Shown: positions 25,852-34,672 of the stretch, piece after piece
Position numbering within the stretch: the stretch's first letter is position 1
Layout of the letters: each line of letters opens with the position of its first letter
Assembly: GCA_938020525.1 (NCBI GenBank)
Contig: CALIHW010000158.1
Span: 1-44,224 of the forward strand
Source of the DNA: an uncultured Granulosicoccaceae bacterium
Lineage (GTDB): Bacteria; Pseudomonadota; Gammaproteobacteria; Granulosicoccales; Granulosicoccaceae
Length of the DNA: 44,224 nucleotides
Direction: 5' to 3'
Program-made: the position numbers and the translations under genes
Notes under the pieces: generated by a model
Told to the model about the DNA's origin: nothing
What the model saw: only the letters and a program-made list of their open reading frames with translations
Database searches by the model: none

Positions 25852-27738
25852 ATGAAAAACCTGGATGACATTTCGTTTGACGAGCACGACGAGCTTATCA
25901 ATCCCAGACCTGAAGAAACAGATTTTGATCGCATCATGAACAGGGCGCTTTCGCGCCGTGATTTAATGAAAGGCGTGATGGTTTTCGGCGGCGTTGCCGC
26001 ACTCGGCAATACGCTTATGCCCGCCATTACGCAGGCAGCCCCGCACCGTTTCGCGTTTGACGGCATAGATGCAAGCACAACTGACGATATTTCTCTTCCG
26101 CCGGGTTACAGCGCCCAGGTGGTGGTACGTTGGGGTGATCCGCTTTGGTCAGACGCTGAAGAATTCGACCATGCAACACGCGGAACCGGAGCCAGTCAGG
26201 CGAAATCATTCGGTGACAATAACGACGGCATGGAAGTCTATGCACACGGCGATAAAACCATACTGATTGCCAACAATGAATACACCAACAAAGGCATCAT
26301 TTGGGGTAATCGTGAGGACGGTAAGGCAGAAAACGATGACGATATTCTCAAGGGTATGAATGCCCATGGCCTGACTGCCGCAGAAATCGAACAAAAAGAC
26401 GGACAATGGTCCGTTGTTAAAGACAGCCCGTACAATCGTCGCTTTACTCCTGATGTTGAAATGGACATTACCGGCCCTGCTGCAGGTCACGACCTGATGA
26501 AAACAAAAAGAGACCCGGATGGCGTGGTGGCGCAAGGTACCTTCAATAACTGCGGTAACGGCTCAACACCGTGGGGCACTTATCTCGCTTGTGAAGAAAA
26601 TTTCAACGGCTACTTTGCCGCTGAAGATCAAGAGATGGAAGTGACAGCAGAAATGAAAAGATACGGCGTATCACCCAAAGGCCGTGGCTACGGCTGGGAG
26701 AAAATCGATGACCGTTTTGATCTTGCAAAAGAATCCAACGAGTGCAATCGCCATGGCTATGTCACCGAAGTAGATGCAAGAGATCCGACCAGCCGCCCCA
26801 AAAAGCGATCCGCATTAGGCCGCTTCAAGCATGAAAACGCAGAAGTCGTGGTGAACGGTGACGGTCACATCGTCGTGTACATGGGTGATGATGAACGCGG
26901 CGAGTTCCTCTATCGATACATTTCAGATGGTGTCTATGCTCCGGGTGCTGAAACTGATTCACTACTTGAAGAAGGTAAACTATATGCCGCCAGATTTAAT
27001 GATGATGGGTCCGGTGAATGGCTGGCGCTGACTCCGGAAGCCACCGGCATGGCAAACATGGCTGAGATTTGCATACATACTCGTATTGCGGCGTCGGCTG
27101 TTGGTGCCACTACCATGGATCGCCCTGAATGGGTCAGCGCCAACCCGAAAGCTGCAGAAGTATATTGTTGCCTGACTAACAATAAAAACCGCGGTGTAAA
27201 ACCAAACGCTGGTGGAGATGAAACACCGGTTGGCGGCCCTAACCCACGTGAAGCTAACCCTTACGGCCAGATTGTTCGCTGGCGCCCGGCCTCAGCCGAT
27301 CACACAAGCGATGCATTCGAGTGGGATCTATACGCACTGGCAGGTAATCCGAACTTACACAACGATCTCTATGGTGGCTCTGACAACATAACCAAAGACA
27401 ATATGTTCAATTCACCTGACGGACTGAGATTTGATTCCAACGGCATCCTATGGATTCAAACAGACGGCAACTACTCCAATGAGAAGAACTTTGAAGGACA
27501 AGGCAACAACCAGATGCTTGCCGGGGATCCTGCAACGGGTGAAATCCGACGCTTCCTGACTGGCCCTAAACAGGCTGAAGTAACCGGCCTTACCTGGAGC
27601 CCTGATCGCCGCACCATGTTTGTCGGCATTCAACACCCGGGCGAGCGTGGTGAAGGTAACTGGCCGGACGGCGGTGATTCTGCACCCCGCTCTGCCATCC
27701 TTGCCATTACACGTGACGATGGTGGGTTAGTCGGTTAA
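25852..27738 (+). CDS. Tat-exported PhoX-family (DUF839) phosphatase-like protein
   Basis: A 628-residue protein with an internal twin-arginine signal, S34-R35-R36-D-L-M-K, followed by a hydrophobic segment and a cut near AITQAA (about 62). The long acidic segment before the RR is typical of PhoX. The mature part is the DUF839/PhoX beta-propeller: EENFNGYF, an RFKHENAEV stretch, VYMGDDERGEFLYRY and PDGLRFDSNGILWIQTDG. PhoX enzymes are Ca/Fe-dependent periplasmic or extracellular phosphomonoesterases active under phosphate limitation, but many DUF839 proteins have no assigned activity. The ATG at 25852 has an excellent GGAGG site. Single gene; hairpin at 27772-27796 follows. Confidence 0.88.
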   Translation: MKNLDDISFDEHDELINPRPEETDFDRIMNRALSRRDLMKGVMVFGGVAALGNTLMPAITQAAPHRFAFDGIDASTTDDISLPPGYSAQVVVRWGDPLWSDAEEFDHATRGTGASQAKSFGDNNDGMEVYAHGDKTILIANNEYTNKGIIWGNREDGKAENDDDILKGMNAHGLTAAEIEQKDGQWSVVKDSPYNRRFTPDVEMDITGPAAGHDLMKTKRDPDGVVAQGTFNNCGNGSTPWGTYLACEENFNGYFAAEDQEMEVTAEMKRYGVSPKGRGYGWEKIDDRFDLAKESNECNRHGYVTEVDARDPTSRPKKRSALGRFKHENAEVVVNGDGHIVVYMGDDERGEFLYRYISDGVYAPGAETDSLLEEGKLYAARFNDDGSGEWLALTPEATGMANMAEICIHTRIAASAVGATTMDRPEWVSANPKAAEVYCCLTNNKNRGVKPNAGGDETPVGGPNPREANPYGQIVRWRPASADHTSDAFEWDLYALAGNPNLHNDLYGGSDNITKDNMFNSPDGLRFDSNGILWIQTDGNYSNEKNFEGQGNNQMLAGDPATGEIRRFLTGPKQAEVTGLTWSPDRRTMFVGIQHPGERGEGNWPDGGDSAPRSAILAITRDDGGLVG

Positions 27739-27771
27739 GTCGTACCTTGGTATCGAAAAACGCCAATGAAT

Positions 27772-27796
27772 CAGCAGCCTCTGCCCGAGGCTGCTG
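27772..27796. terminator. Bidirectional hairpin between PhoX-like and lipoprotein genes
   Basis: A perfect 10-bp stem, CAGCAGCCTC/GAGGCTGCTG, with a 5-base loop lies between two convergent genes. On the plus strand it is followed by CATTTAAAG. The stem is strong and the T-run short, so it is a plausible terminator for the PhoX-like gene and perhaps for both. Confidence 0.65.
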
Positions 27797-27852
27797 CATT
27801 TAAAGAAAAAATTGGGTAGTACATAGCTGCAACTGCACCCAACAGATCCAAG

Positions 27853-29799
27853 CTAAGGTAACACCCACAAGGAAGCATCTCTAATCCAGAATTCATTACG
27901 AAAATCCGGATTGTCCGCCGTGATCCATACCACCTGAGTTCCAGCTGGCACATAAGACCCCGTGTCAGATCCGGTAAAGTAGTTGCGGAATTTACTAAAG
28001 TTATTTTGTGGTTCGTATTGCAGCGATGGCGTGTGCCACGTAGCGCCTTCGTCATAGGAAACACGCATACTTGTTTCGCCATTTTCCGCACCAGTCAGTG
28101 CGGTAAACCTAAATTTCGAATTGGCCGGCGCAGGCTCTGCGAATTGCACAATCATTGGCACAGCTTCATTAGCATCTGTAGACTGCGTTCGCTTAAGAGC
28201 CTTTATTATCTGGAATGGTTTACCTGGTGACAGGTAGAAATTGTCCCAATGATAAGTATTTGGATGACAGAGACTTTGAAAAGCTGCACCTGGTTTATCG
28301 TGTGGTTGGTTAACATTAGTACACGATTTGGTGGTGTTATAAGCATAATGGGTGAACTGCACTACCAGTTCGCTATAAAGCTCTGGAACGATATACTCCC
28401 CGACACAACCATTACCGTAGTCAGGCATACACAGTGAGACTTGATCCCATAGTTCAGCAGCCCAGAGACTATTTTCAGGTGTCTTTTTTATTGTTAATCT
28501 GAATCGGGCCCGGGTTCGGTTGTCTGTGATGTTATGCGGTGTGATATCCGGATCGTTCTCTCCATCAAGATAGTCATACATCACCTCGTTATAACTGCGG
28601 TGAGTCAACACCCAGTCCTCGCCCAACGGTGCACTGGCATAGACTACAAGTCTTTCAGGATTGCCAGGGTTAGCTATCTGTGCACGCGTGTATTCCGCAG
28701 CGTTGTCATCGGGCTGTATGTAGTTGCCATCGATCAAAAACCTGTTGTCTTTCATAAAAAGAGTTCGGAAGGCATTTATTTTACCGAGAATATCTGCGAT
28801 GCCGTTCGGGCCTTCATCAAGCGCGGTATTTATATTGAACCCGTTAACCGCTTTACCATTGGCATCGGCAACAACATCGCCCTCGGGCAATTGCAAGTGG
28901 GTTTCGAGTGGCGTCAGATCCAGTTGCCAGTAATCCCGTCCTGCCGTTCGGTAAGTAGATACTGAAAATTCAACAGTGCCAGTGCCGGATGAGGTATCTA
29001 AAAGCTGATTAGGGGTCAGGGTAAGCTTGGAAGCGCCGCCCGCATAGGCGGCAGTCATCAAGTGGTCAGCGCAAACGTATATCATATCTTCATAACGAAG
29101 CACCGGATGCAATCCGATAGCATCGGAAGTCTCTTCTTCGAACTCCGGCGCCCAGTAGTCAGACAAGGTATTCTCATCACCATTGTAGCTATCAGGAATT
29201 GAGAAAAATTCCTGCATAAAGGTAAACCCGCGCTGATTGTTTCGCGATGAGTCCACACGTTGTGAAAGATCGATTGGCGAACCACAGCGATCGCCATGAT
29301 CAGCCATCAGGAACTGTTCGTTCCAAAAGTAGCTGTCGTCAGAACCAGATCCGCTACCGGGTCGAATGTATCCATCTCTGGAGTGAGCTGTGATATCCCA
29401 CTTTTTAGAGACAGCTTCAAGCTGCAAAGCGTGCTGGCTAAAATCCATTCCATCCACCTGATCAGTGTGCAGATTAAACACGTTATGTTCCTGTGTCTGT
29501 TCCTCAGGGTCATCAAGGTTAAACAATTCTCCCCGGGTATACTCCCGGTAAGTTTGATCTCGAAAAGACATTGGCGGGATAAAACCTGCCAGCAAAGATG
29601 GACTGGTATCCGTGAAGTCCTCACAAAAATAGGAATCAGTTAGCGCTAAATACTGCGAGCAGTAACTGTCGGTGGAATCTACCAATGCACCACTGCCAGA
29701 TATCGAGTCACCGCTGGGTGATACTGCATCGTCTGCGTTTCCGCACCCTGACAGAGGAAAATAAATCATTCCGGCAATAACCAGCGGTAATATTCGCAT
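27853..29799 (-). CDS. Large lipoprotein of unknown function
   Basis: A 648-residue protein with a type II signal peptide: MRILPLVIAGMIYFPLSGC, lipobox LSGC, lipidated Cys19. Asp does not follow the Cys directly (CGNADD), so outer-membrane sorting is likely. The mature protein is rich in Asp, Tyr, Asn and aromatic residues and reads as mostly beta-strand, with no repeat structure. Several paired cysteines (for example in CMPDYGNGC and KSCTNV...SLCHPN) suggest disulfides. The C-terminal ~110 residues, with VSYDEGATWHTPS and FWIRDASLWVLP, look like a beta-sandwich. I do not recognise a family. The upstream frame to 29847 is ignored in favour of the signal peptide. Divergent from the triple-RidA gene with 108 bases between starts. 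Confidence 0.75.
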   Translation of the reverse strand: MRILPLVIAGMIYFPLSGCGNADDAVSPSGDSISGSGALVDSTDSYCSQYLALTDSYFCEDFTDTSPSLLAGFIPPMSFRDQTYREYTRGELFNLDDPEEQTQEHNVFNLHTDQVDGMDFSQHALQLEAVSKKWDITAHSRDGYIRPGSGSGSDDSYFWNEQFLMADHGDRCGSPIDLSQRVDSSRNNQRGFTFMQEFFSIPDSYNGDENTLSDYWAPEFEEETSDAIGLHPVLRYEDMIYVCADHLMTAAYAGGASKLTLTPNQLLDTSSGTGTVEFSVSTYRTAGRDYWQLDLTPLETHLQLPEGDVVADANGKAVNGFNINTALDEGPNGIADILGKINAFRTLFMKDNRFLIDGNYIQPDDNAAEYTRAQIANPGNPERLVVYASAPLGEDWVLTHRSYNEVMYDYLDGENDPDITPHNITDNRTRARFRLTIKKTPENSLWAAELWDQVSLCMPDYGNGCVGEYIVPELYSELVVQFTHYAYNTTKSCTNVNQPHDKPGAAFQSLCHPNTYHWDNFYLSPGKPFQIIKALKRTQSTDANEAVPMIVQFAEPAPANSKFRFTALTGAENGETSMRVSYDEGATWHTPSLQYEPQNNFSKFRNYFTGSDTGSYVPAGTQVVWITADNPDFRNEFWIRDASLWVLP

Positions 29800-29907
29800 T
29801 GTCCTGCACCCCGCGATCCTGTGGCGTTCTCTTACACTATAGTGCAACTACTGATACTGTATGCAAAGCAAAAGGTAGCAAAGGCGAACCACGTTGGAAA
29901 CCGTAAA

Positions 29908-31122
29908 ATGAAACACCACAGCTGGCCAGAGAACCATTGGCACTGGCCCGTAGAGCTAAACCACCAGCATGGTGTCAGGTGTGGGGATCTGATATTCACC
30001 GGCGGCCAGGCAGATCTGAATCAAACGGGTGAAGTGGTTAACTCCGATGCCCTTGATCTTCAGAGTGCTAATGTCATTCGCTTTGTGGAAAATATCCTTC
30101 TTGATCTTGATGCATCACTTGCCAATATAGTCAGATGGGTCGCGTATTTTGTTGGTGATGAAAAAGACGAAGCACATATTCTTTCCCTACTTGATAAAGC
30201 CACTCCAGATACCTGCAAACCGACAGTAACAACAATCTGTTTACCTGCACTGTGTTATCCGGGTATGCGAATCGAACTCGAAGCTGTCGCTTTTTGCCCG
30301 GAAGATATCTCCTCACAAAAAATGCAATATGCCCGTGGTGACAATTTACCCGCACTGCCAGACGGTTTTTCGCATGCTGTTAGATGTGGCGATTTGGTGT
30401 TTACCAGCGATTGTTCTGCGATCTCCCCTCAAGGAGATGTACAAATGCCTGATGACCTGACTGCACAAACCACGCTTATGATGAATTGTCTTGGCAACAC
30501 ACTGGCATTGGTTGATGCATCAATAGATGATGTATTGAAGCTGAATGTATTCTATTTGGGTGATGGCACAGCCGCTAACTGGAGTGAGCCTGCGCTGATT
30601 CGTGCATCACATTTTAAAGACCCGGGGCCTGCCGCTACAGGAATCTCTGTACAAGGCTTTGCCATACCCGGCCTGATGACAAAAATCGCGGTCACTGCAG
30701 GTGCAGGGGTTAGCAAAAAGCCTCGAGACTACTCATGGCCTGAGAACCATTGGGACTGGACCGAAAAGCTACCATACAAACATGGAAATCGCTTTGGCAA
30801 TATCATACATCTTGGTGGACAGGTTGCACTTGATCAAAACGCTGAAGTACTTCATCCGGACAATATGGTAGAGCAAACCCGTATTGCTATGCACAACATA
30901 AAATTGGTGTTGGCTGAGTTTGGTGCAACGCTGGATGAGGTAGTAAAGGTAACAACTTTTTATCAAGGGAGTGCGTCAGCCGAAGCACTACACAAAAACC
31001 TGCTGATTCGATCAGGCTCTTACAACAAACCAGGGCCTGCAACATCGGGAATACCAGTGACCAGTCTCGTCTATGAGTCTATGGTTATCGAGATCGAAGT
31101 GATAGCTATCATAGACAACTGA
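29908..31122 (+). CDS. Triple RidA-domain protein (three fused YjgF/YER057c/UK114 domains)
   Basis: A 404-residue protein built of three tandem RidA-like domains: about 1-130, 145-265 and 274-404. Domains 1 and 3 both begin with SWPENHW.W and share HG.R.G..I...GGQ..L.Q..EV; domain 2 has HAVRCGDLVFTSD and GDVQMPDDLTAQT. Each ends in a strand like M.IE.EV.A. Ordinary RidA is about 130 residues and forms a homotrimer with active sites at subunit contacts, so this is plausibly a single-chain trimer. The catalytic Arg of RidA (R105 in E. coli) is Val, Ala and Thr in domains 1-3 by my alignment, so it is unlikely to be a standard enamine deaminase. ATG at 29908 is chosen; the frame is open upstream from GTG at 29821. 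Confidence 0.85.
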   Translation: MKHHSWPENHWHWPVELNHQHGVRCGDLIFTGGQADLNQTGEVVNSDALDLQSANVIRFVENILLDLDASLANIVRWVAYFVGDEKDEAHILSLLDKATPDTCKPTVTTICLPALCYPGMRIELEAVAFCPEDISSQKMQYARGDNLPALPDGFSHAVRCGDLVFTSDCSAISPQGDVQMPDDLTAQTTLMMNCLGNTLALVDASIDDVLKLNVFYLGDGTAANWSEPALIRASHFKDPGPAATGISVQGFAIPGLMTKIAVTAGAGVSKKPRDYSWPENHWDWTEKLPYKHGNRFGNIIHLGGQVALDQNAEVLHPDNMVEQTRIAMHNIKLVLAEFGATLDEVVKVTTFYQGSASAEALHKNLLIRSGSYNKPGPATSGIPVTSLVYESMVIEIEVIAIIDN

Positions 31123-31175
31123 TCAATATCCAAAAAATTCAGGTCTAAAAACATTCTGGTCTAACAACATTTCGG

Positions 31176-31550
31176 TCAAACAGCATTCAGAATCAACGGC
31201 ACAAACAAAAGCATTCCACCTACTACCGCCGTTATTGACGCGATCAATACCCCTGCTGCTGCAACATCTTTGGCCTTGCCAATCAAAGGATCATGTTCAA
31301 CAGTAACTCTGTCACACAGGTATTCCACAGCGGAGTTCAAAGCTTCCGCCACCCACACTAATGCAATCAGTAACAGCAATGCAATCCATTGAATAGCAGA
31401 CATCGACAAAACCAGCCCGACCAGTATAACCACAATAGTCGCCAACAAATGAACTCTGGAGTTGTGCTGCTCTTTCCAAAGAATTTGCAAACCGTTGATT
31501 GCGAAACGCATACTATGAAAGCGAGCCTTTACAGAAAATCTATCACTCAT
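31176..31550 (-). CDS. dgkA: Diacylglycerol kinase family protein (DgkA-like)
   Basis: A 124-residue small trimeric-type membrane kinase with three hydrophobic helices (about 35-50, 52-68, 98-120). The family signature E69-A-L-N-S-A-V-E76 and KAKDVAAAG (92-100) are intact. It phosphorylates diacylglycerol or undecaprenol with ATP at the inner membrane; the exact lipid cannot be decided. Wording such as EALNSAVE and AKDVAAAGVL resembles the Gram-positive-type subgroup more than E. coli DgkA. Its start overlaps the end of the upstream phosphatidate phosphatase gene by four bases, so the two are translationally coupled. Confidence 0.9.
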   Translation of the reverse strand: MSDRFSVKARFHSMRFAINGLQILWKEQHNSRVHLLATIVVILVGLVLSMSAIQWIALLLLIALVWVAEALNSAVEYLCDRVTVEHDPLIGKAKDVAAAGVLIASITAVVGGMLLFVPLILNAV

Positions 31551-32677
31551 ACTTTTTTCTGCCTGATCATATCGTGAATCTGGGTGATTAGTTCATCAGT
31601 AGGTTCATGAAAAACGTGAAAGCCCTGTCCCGCATCTAGTTCAGTTTTTATTTTCTCCCAACGTTTATTATGCTGAAAATCCCGTAGTTCAGTACCACTA
31701 TAAACTTCACGAATTAGAATCTTACGTATCTGTTCTGTGTGTCTGCGAGCAACTTGCAGATAAACTTCAGGGTCTTTCTCTCCACTGTCACCAATCAGAA
31801 TAAACTTTCTCTTCGGGTAACGTTGCAACAGTTTTTCTATGGTTCTAATTTTGTATTCCATCGAACTGCGAAAAAAATCGACAAAGCTTCTATCGCCGAC
31901 GTAAAAATGCCTTTGAGACAAACACCCAAACGGAAAGTACTTTTCAAGAAACGGTTCCAGACTCGGGTACAACTGCCACGGCGATGCAGAAATATAATGA
32001 AACATTGCGCCATGCTCCAACAGGTTCTGATAAAAACCAGGCATACCAGGTGCGGGCTTGTACTTGTCAAAAAACAAGCCTCGAACCAACTGACGCCTGT
32101 CAGTGACATCACTAATTTTGATCGTATCGTCAATATCAGAAATAATGGATAGCCCCTCCTCTGGCACCAACTGTACTTTCCCGTGCACCGGTGGTTTTCC
32201 CTCTGGGAGGTCTGCCAGGTGACATTTGATAATACTCCCGGGTGGAGCATCGCCACTATAGGTAATATCAAACCTGACATGCCCATTCAAACCGGTACGC
32301 GGAGAAACAAATGTTTCATCACCTGCCGTTACCCGGACTTTCTTATTCATCTCACGATCAGCCATAAACCAGCTGAGGCGATTTTCAAAAACCGGCGTGG
32401 AAGTTCGACGATTAACTACTCCGATTAAATCCAAAAACGAAAGCAGACTAACCCGGCCAAAAAATCGGCTAAATGTACCGCTTTCTTTTTCAACAACCCA
32501 TGCGTGAACTGGTACTACCCAATGTGTTTTAGCGGCAGTATTTTCCTGTATACTGACTTCTGCCTTAATGTGGGCAGACTGGGGGAAAAGAACTACTGTT
32601 TCGTCAGCTTTTACAGGAGACCCATAACGCAGCCATAAATACGGAAACTTGATCCACTTTACGATAGAAAACCACAT
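31547..32677 (-). CDS. App1-type phosphatidate phosphatase (DUF2183)
   Basis: A 376-residue protein with the catalytic domain of the yeast App1 family, HAD-like phosphatases converting phosphatidate to diacylglycerol. The DxDxT motif is D181-I-D183-D-T185; further motifs are ISASPW (229-234), a MEYK lysine near 276 and GDSGEKDPE (296-304). The N-terminal ~175 residues are a beta-rich domain of the type seen in bacterial homologues (VVPVHAWVVEKESG, ENRLSWFMADRE). No signal peptide is clear. The downstream gene, overlapping by four bases, is a diacylglycerol kinase, which performs the reverse conversion, strongly supporting a lipid substrate. Phosphatase activity is inferred from the family. 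Confidence 0.88.
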   Translation of the reverse strand: MWFSIVKWIKFPYLWLRYGSPVKADETVVLFPQSAHIKAEVSIQENTAAKTHWVVPVHAWVVEKESGTFSRFFGRVSLLSFLDLIGVVNRRTSTPVFENRLSWFMADREMNKKVRVTAGDETFVSPRTGLNGHVRFDITYSGDAPPGSIIKCHLADLPEGKPPVHGKVQLVPEEGLSIISDIDDTIKISDVTDRRQLVRGLFFDKYKPAPGMPGFYQNLLEHGAMFHYISASPWQLYPSLEPFLEKYFPFGCLSQRHFYVGDRSFVDFFRSSMEYKIRTIEKLLQRYPKRKFILIGDSGEKDPEVYLQVARRHTEQIRKILIREVYSGTELRDFQHNKRWEKIKTELDAGQGFHVFHEPTDELITQIHDMIRQKKV

Positions 32678-32773
32678 ACCCTATACTTTAATTTCTCACG
32701 TATTCTTAGAAATAGCTTCAGAGATAAAGCTTCAGAGGTAAAGCTACAGAGACACAGCTACAGGCAACATGAT

Positions 32774-33613
32774 TCAGCCATTTTTAACAACCGGCAGATC
32801 CTCCCTGCCACCCCACTCTGTCCATGATCCATCATACAAAGCCGTATTACTTGTACCGATGCAATGCAAGCCAAGTGTCAGCACGGCCGCTGTAACGCCG
32901 GATCCGCAGCTTGTATAGACAGGCTTATCTGTTGCAAGGTTGAGTGCTGTAAATATTGCTTTTAATTCATCATTCGACTTCAGCTTGCCATCGTTCAACA
33001 AGGTAGTAAATGGAAGACACTTACTACCTGGAATATGCCCACCACGCAGCCCTTTCCTTGGCTCTGGATCAACTCCATCAAACCTACCCTGCGAACGCGC
33101 ATCCAGTATCTCTGCCGCACCACTACCTGATGCATTTAGTACGTCCGCAGCACTCACCACAGCAGTCTCATCCAGCGATGCCTCAACCACTATCGGCTCT
33201 CGATTCACCTCACCACTCTCCAGCTCAAACCCTGCCTTCTCCCAGGCAGGCAATCCACCATCCAGAATTTTGACATTCCCAAATCCAAATACAGACAAGG
33301 TCCACCACACGCGAGCAGCAGAAAACAATCCCTTCGTATCATAAACTATCACTGTATTGTTTTTCTGTAAGCCGAGCTTGCCAACAGCGGCAGTAAAGAC
33401 CTCTGCAGTTGGTACCATATGGGGTAGATCACTCGGATTGCTGATCGCGTCGATATCAAAAAACACTGCACCAGGTATATGGCTTTGCAGATATTCAGCT
33501 TGCGGGTCGCGCTTCTCTGTTGGTAAGTGCCATGACGCATCTACAATACAAACCGCGCTATCATTTAAATGCGACTGTAGCCAATCAACAGACACAATTG
33601 GACGCGTACTCAT
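32774..33613 (-). CDS. sseA: 3-mercaptopyruvate/thiosulfate sulfurtransferase
   Basis: A 279-residue tandem rhodanese protein. The first domain (VSVDWLQSHLNDSAVCIVDASW) is the inactive one and the second carries the catalytic loop C236-G-S-G-V-T-A, the CGSGVTA form typical of mercaptopyruvate sulfurtransferases (thiosulfate-type loops read CRxGxR/T). It transfers sulfur from 3-mercaptopyruvate to cyanide or thiols in the cytoplasm. Length matches E. coli SseA (281). ATG at 33613 overlaps the end of the upstream cvfB-like gene by four bases (ATGA), so the two are co-translated. Confidence 0.92.
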   Translation of the reverse strand: MSTRPIVSVDWLQSHLNDSAVCIVDASWHLPTEKRDPQAEYLQSHIPGAVFFDIDAISNPSDLPHMVPTAEVFTAAVGKLGLQKNNTVIVYDTKGLFSAARVWWTLSVFGFGNVKILDGGLPAWEKAGFELESGEVNREPIVVEASLDETAVVSAADVLNASGSGAAEILDARSQGRFDGVDPEPRKGLRGGHIPGSKCLPFTTLLNDGKLKSNDELKAIFTALNLATDKPVYTSCGSGVTAAVLTLGLHCIGTSNTALYDGSWTEWGGREDLPVVKNG

Positions 33614-34458
33614 GATTCACCCTTCTGATTAACCAGCGTTATTTTTTCCTTACTCAATGATACAAGTCGATTCTTGTACAATCCACCAATCGCATTCTTA
33701 AAAGCTTTTTTACTAATACCGAAGGTTTTATATATCTCCTCAGGCGGGCTTTTATCTGTGAGTCGTGATTCACCACTGTGCTTCTTCAGGTAATCAAGAA
33801 TTTTTATCTCTGCATCTGTTCTGGCGCTGGCACCAGGCTGCTGTAGAATCAAATCAATTTTTTTATCTTCGCGAGGCTCTTTGATATAACCCTTAACTTC
33901 ATCCCCAATCTGAATATCAGTGAAGATTTCACTGCTGTATAGAACCCCCAGATGGGTACCATTGACTACCGCCTTGTATCCAAGATCTGTTTTCTGACAA
34001 ACAAGCAGATCTACCCGCTGATTCTTTTTAAATGAGTTGTTATTTTCATCTTGCAGATACTTATACAATCGTGTGCTGGCAATCATTCGATCGTTGGTTT
34101 TATCAAGCATGGCGTAGGCCACGCATTGCGTACCCACTGACATCTCTCCAAGTTGCTCTGAGCGCGGTACGAATAAGTCTGATTTAAGGCCCCAGTTCAG
34201 GAACGCACCGTTATTCGTTAGTGCGACAACACTTAATGCAGCACAACCACCCGCTACTACTCGCGGGATCGTTGTGGTACCGATTAAAGTGTCATCAGCA
34301 TCTATATAGATAAAGACTTCAAGTTCATCGCCAACAACTGGCGTATCTATATCACTATCTGTCAGCAATATCTCGCCACTCTCGCCACCATCCAGGTAGA
34401 TATCGTAAGCACCGATCCTGCTAATTGACAGTCGGTTAGTATGGCCAAGTTTAATCAT
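33610..34458 (-). CDS. CvfB/YitL-family S1-like RNA-binding protein
   Basis: A 282-residue protein matching the CvfB/YitL family, made of S1-like beta-barrels followed by a winged helix. Visible: LSISRIGAYDIYLD (10-23) and GDELEVFIYID (first S1-like barrel), AFLNWGLKSDLFVPRSEQ (second), YKAVVNGTHLGVLYSSEIF (third) and the C-terminal winged helix with ISKKAFKNAIGGLYKNRLV, which is very typical. CvfB of Staphylococcus binds RNA and affects virulence gene expression; in Gammaproteobacteria the role is not well studied. ATG at 34458 is chosen; the frame is open 33 codons further. First gene of the cvfB-sseA unit. Confidence 0.85.
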   Translation of the reverse strand: MIKLGHTNRLSISRIGAYDIYLDGGESGEILLTDSDIDTPVVGDELEVFIYIDADDTLIGTTTIPRVVAGGCAALSVVALTNNGAFLNWGLKSDLFVPRSEQLGEMSVGTQCVAYAMLDKTNDRMIASTRLYKYLQDENNNSFKKNQRVDLLVCQKTDLGYKAVVNGTHLGVLYSSEIFTDIQIGDEVKGYIKEPREDKKIDLILQQPGASARTDAEIKILDYLKKHSGESRLTDKSPPEEIYKTFGISKKAFKNAIGGLYKNRLVSLSKEKITLVNQKGES

Positions 34459-34611
34459 TTTCCAGTGTTCGTCACTAATATTGCCTGGTTGTTTGCCACC
34501 GGACAATCGATTGCAATGGGCGCTATCACGTAGCAGGTCAAGCTCACAGTTTAACAATATGGCATTCGGGTTGTCAGATTTCCCCGATCAATTAAGCGTG
34601 CAAGCCCTAAA

Positions 34612-34648
34612 CAAAAAAACGGCCGCCCCTAACTAAAGTGGCGACCGT
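34612..34648 (-). terminator. Rho-independent terminator of the spondin-lipoprotein gene
   Basis: On the minus strand, ACGGTCGCC/GGCGGCCGT (one G-T pair) encloses a 12-base loop and is followed immediately by TTTTTTT. It begins about 25 bases after the stop of the spondin-domain gene. This is the clearest intrinsic terminator in the window. Confidence 0.85.
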
Positions 34649-34672
34649 CTTCGGGGTATGAAATTAAGTATT

